Positions 4,875 to 5,876 of a stretch of 5,876 bases of DNA are shown piece after piece; positions within the stretch are counted from its first letter, which is position 1; each line of letters starts with the position of its first letter. Both the position numbers and the translations under genes were made by a program. The notes below the pieces were generated by a model. That model saw only the letters and a program-made list of their open reading frames with translations. It had not been told where the DNA came from and ran no database searches. Source of the DNA: Komagataeibacter kakiaceti JCM 25156 (GTDB lineage Bacteria > Pseudomonadota > Alphaproteobacteria > Acetobacterales > Acetobacteraceae); the NCBI RefSeq assembly GCF_000613305.1, contig NZ_BAIO01000125.1, forward strand, positions 1-5,876. Reading direction: 5' to 3'.

Positions 4875-5876
4875 TTACCGCGCCACGGGCGGGCGGGCAT
4901 TGGCCGTCGCCACGCGGCGGCCCCAGGAAATCAGGTCGCTGGTGCAGTCGTCACGGTCAATCACGCATTCGATCAGGGTCGGTCCCTGCGTGTTCGCCAG
5001 CGCCGCGGCAATCGCCTTTTCCATTTCAGCACCCGTGGTGGCGCGGAAGCCTTGCCGTGTCCGTCTTCCGCGTTGAACACGTTCATGAGCCCGGCATAGT
5101 CCCAGTTCTTGATGTTGTTGTACGGGCCATCATGAATCTGGACCTCGATGGTGTAGCCCCGGTTGTTGATCAGGAAAATGATTACCGGCAGGTTCCGGCG
5201 CACCATCTGGGCCACTTCCTGCGCCGTCAGCTGGAAGGAGCCATCCCCCACCATGGCGATGACCCGGCGTTCCGGCGCGCCCACGGCATAACCGAACGTG
5301 GCCGGAACGGACCAGCCGATATGGCCCCACTGCATTTCCAGTTCCACGCGCGCGCCATGGGGCAGCTTCATCTGCATGACGTTGAACCAGGAATCCCCGG
5401 TCTCGGCGATGACGGAGGCGTTGGTGGTCAGCAGGCCCTGAATCTGCCGGGCCATTTCGGCGCGCACCAGCGGCGCATCCGGAGCGGCGGGCGCGGGCTG
5501 CGCCGGGGTAGTATGGACGCGCCGGTATTCCACCAGCGTGGCGTCCTTTTTCGGCTGGTCCTTCAGCCGTTCGATCAGGGCTTCCAGCACATCGCGCAGA
5601 TGGACGCCATCGAACGCCTTGCCCCCCGCCGCGATATGACGGCTGTCAAGCAGCGCGACATTGTCGCCCTTGGGCCAGGCGGTCCAGCCAACGGTGGAGT
5701 AATCATTGAAGACCGGCGCAAGGCACAGCACGCCATCGGACCAGTCATATATCTGCTGCGCCTTGGAACTGCTGACATCCCCCCAGTAGGTGCCGATATA
5801 ACCCGCGTGATCCTCGGGGAAGAAGCTCTTGGCCGCCGCCATGGTCGCGACCGCGCAGCCCAGCGCGTCGGCCAGG
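4875..5876 (-). pseudogene. pdc: Pyruvate decarboxylase, C-terminal 333 residues, with a one-base deletion (5' end outside window)
   Basis: Pyruvate decarboxylase is a thiamine-diphosphate and Mg-dependent cytoplasmic enzyme that converts pyruvate to acetaldehyde and CO2. The sequence follows Zymomonas/Acetobacter PDC closely. It has [45 protein letters not shown] and [20 protein letters not shown]. The cofactor motif runs from GDGS (5237-5248) over 24 residues to NN (5162-5167), and the catalytic glutamate of GYTIEV is at 5144-5146. At 5050-5051 one base is missing: the frame from the start turns to nonsense after NAEDGHGK and stops at 4973. The family sequence resumes in another frame as [20 protein letters not shown], then [14 protein letters not shown] and [16 protein letters not shown], up to the TAA at 4875-4877. 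Restoring one G in AAGG(G)CTTC repairs it. The N-terminal ~225 residues lie beyond the right edge. A sequencing error or a recent mutation is equally possible from sequence alone. Confidence 0.9.

Overview
The window looks like chromosomal DNA from an acetic acid bacterium (Acetobacteraceae, most likely Komagataeibacter/Gluconacetobacter or a close relative). The coding regions are GC-rich with strong G/C at third codon positions. The window carries a bacterial pyruvate decarboxylase, an enzyme known from few bacteria, chiefly acetic acid bacteria and Zymomonas. It also carries an OprB-type sugar porin, a family common in these organisms. The genus is an inference from gene content and style, not from a database search.

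Left part (minus strand): the first 109 codons of a DJ-1/PfpI-family protein (1-328, running off the left edge), a 212-bp gap holding a two-hairpin REP-like element (about 449-525), and an intact moaB for molybdenum cofactor synthesis (541-1095). A divergent intergenic region follows, and its right half (about 1181-1358) is a strikingly AT-rich island of roughly 29% GC with dyad symmetry and A-tracts. This island is the likely control region of the porin gene.

Middle (plus strand): oprB (1359-2837) encodes an outer-membrane carbohydrate porin with a clear signal peptide. After 45 bp comes an aminoglycoside-phosphotransferase/SrkA-like kinase gene (2883-3864), broken by one extra base in a C-run near 3623-3636. 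An AT-rich gap of about 290 bp contains a 9-bp tandem repeat. A 60-codon proline/threonine-rich ORF of unknown function (4158-4340) follows.

Right part (minus strand): a NUDIX hydrolase of the MutT/NUDT15 type (4357-4773) lies downstream of pyruvate decarboxylase (pdc, 4875 to beyond the right edge). A textbook rho-independent terminator (4821-4849) separates the two. pdc is also broken in this sequence: one base is missing near 5050, yet both flanking frames match the family closely.

The genes do not form one pathway. Sugar entry (OprB) and pyruvate to acetaldehyde (PDC) both fit the oxidative sugar/ethanol lifestyle of acetic acid bacteria, while MoaB, DJ-1 and NUDIX are housekeeping or stress functions. 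I found no mobile element, CRISPR array, tRNA or rRNA, and no clear novel multi-gene system. The points most worth checking are the two single-base frameshifts, the AT-rich porin control region, the REP-like element and the small unknown gene.
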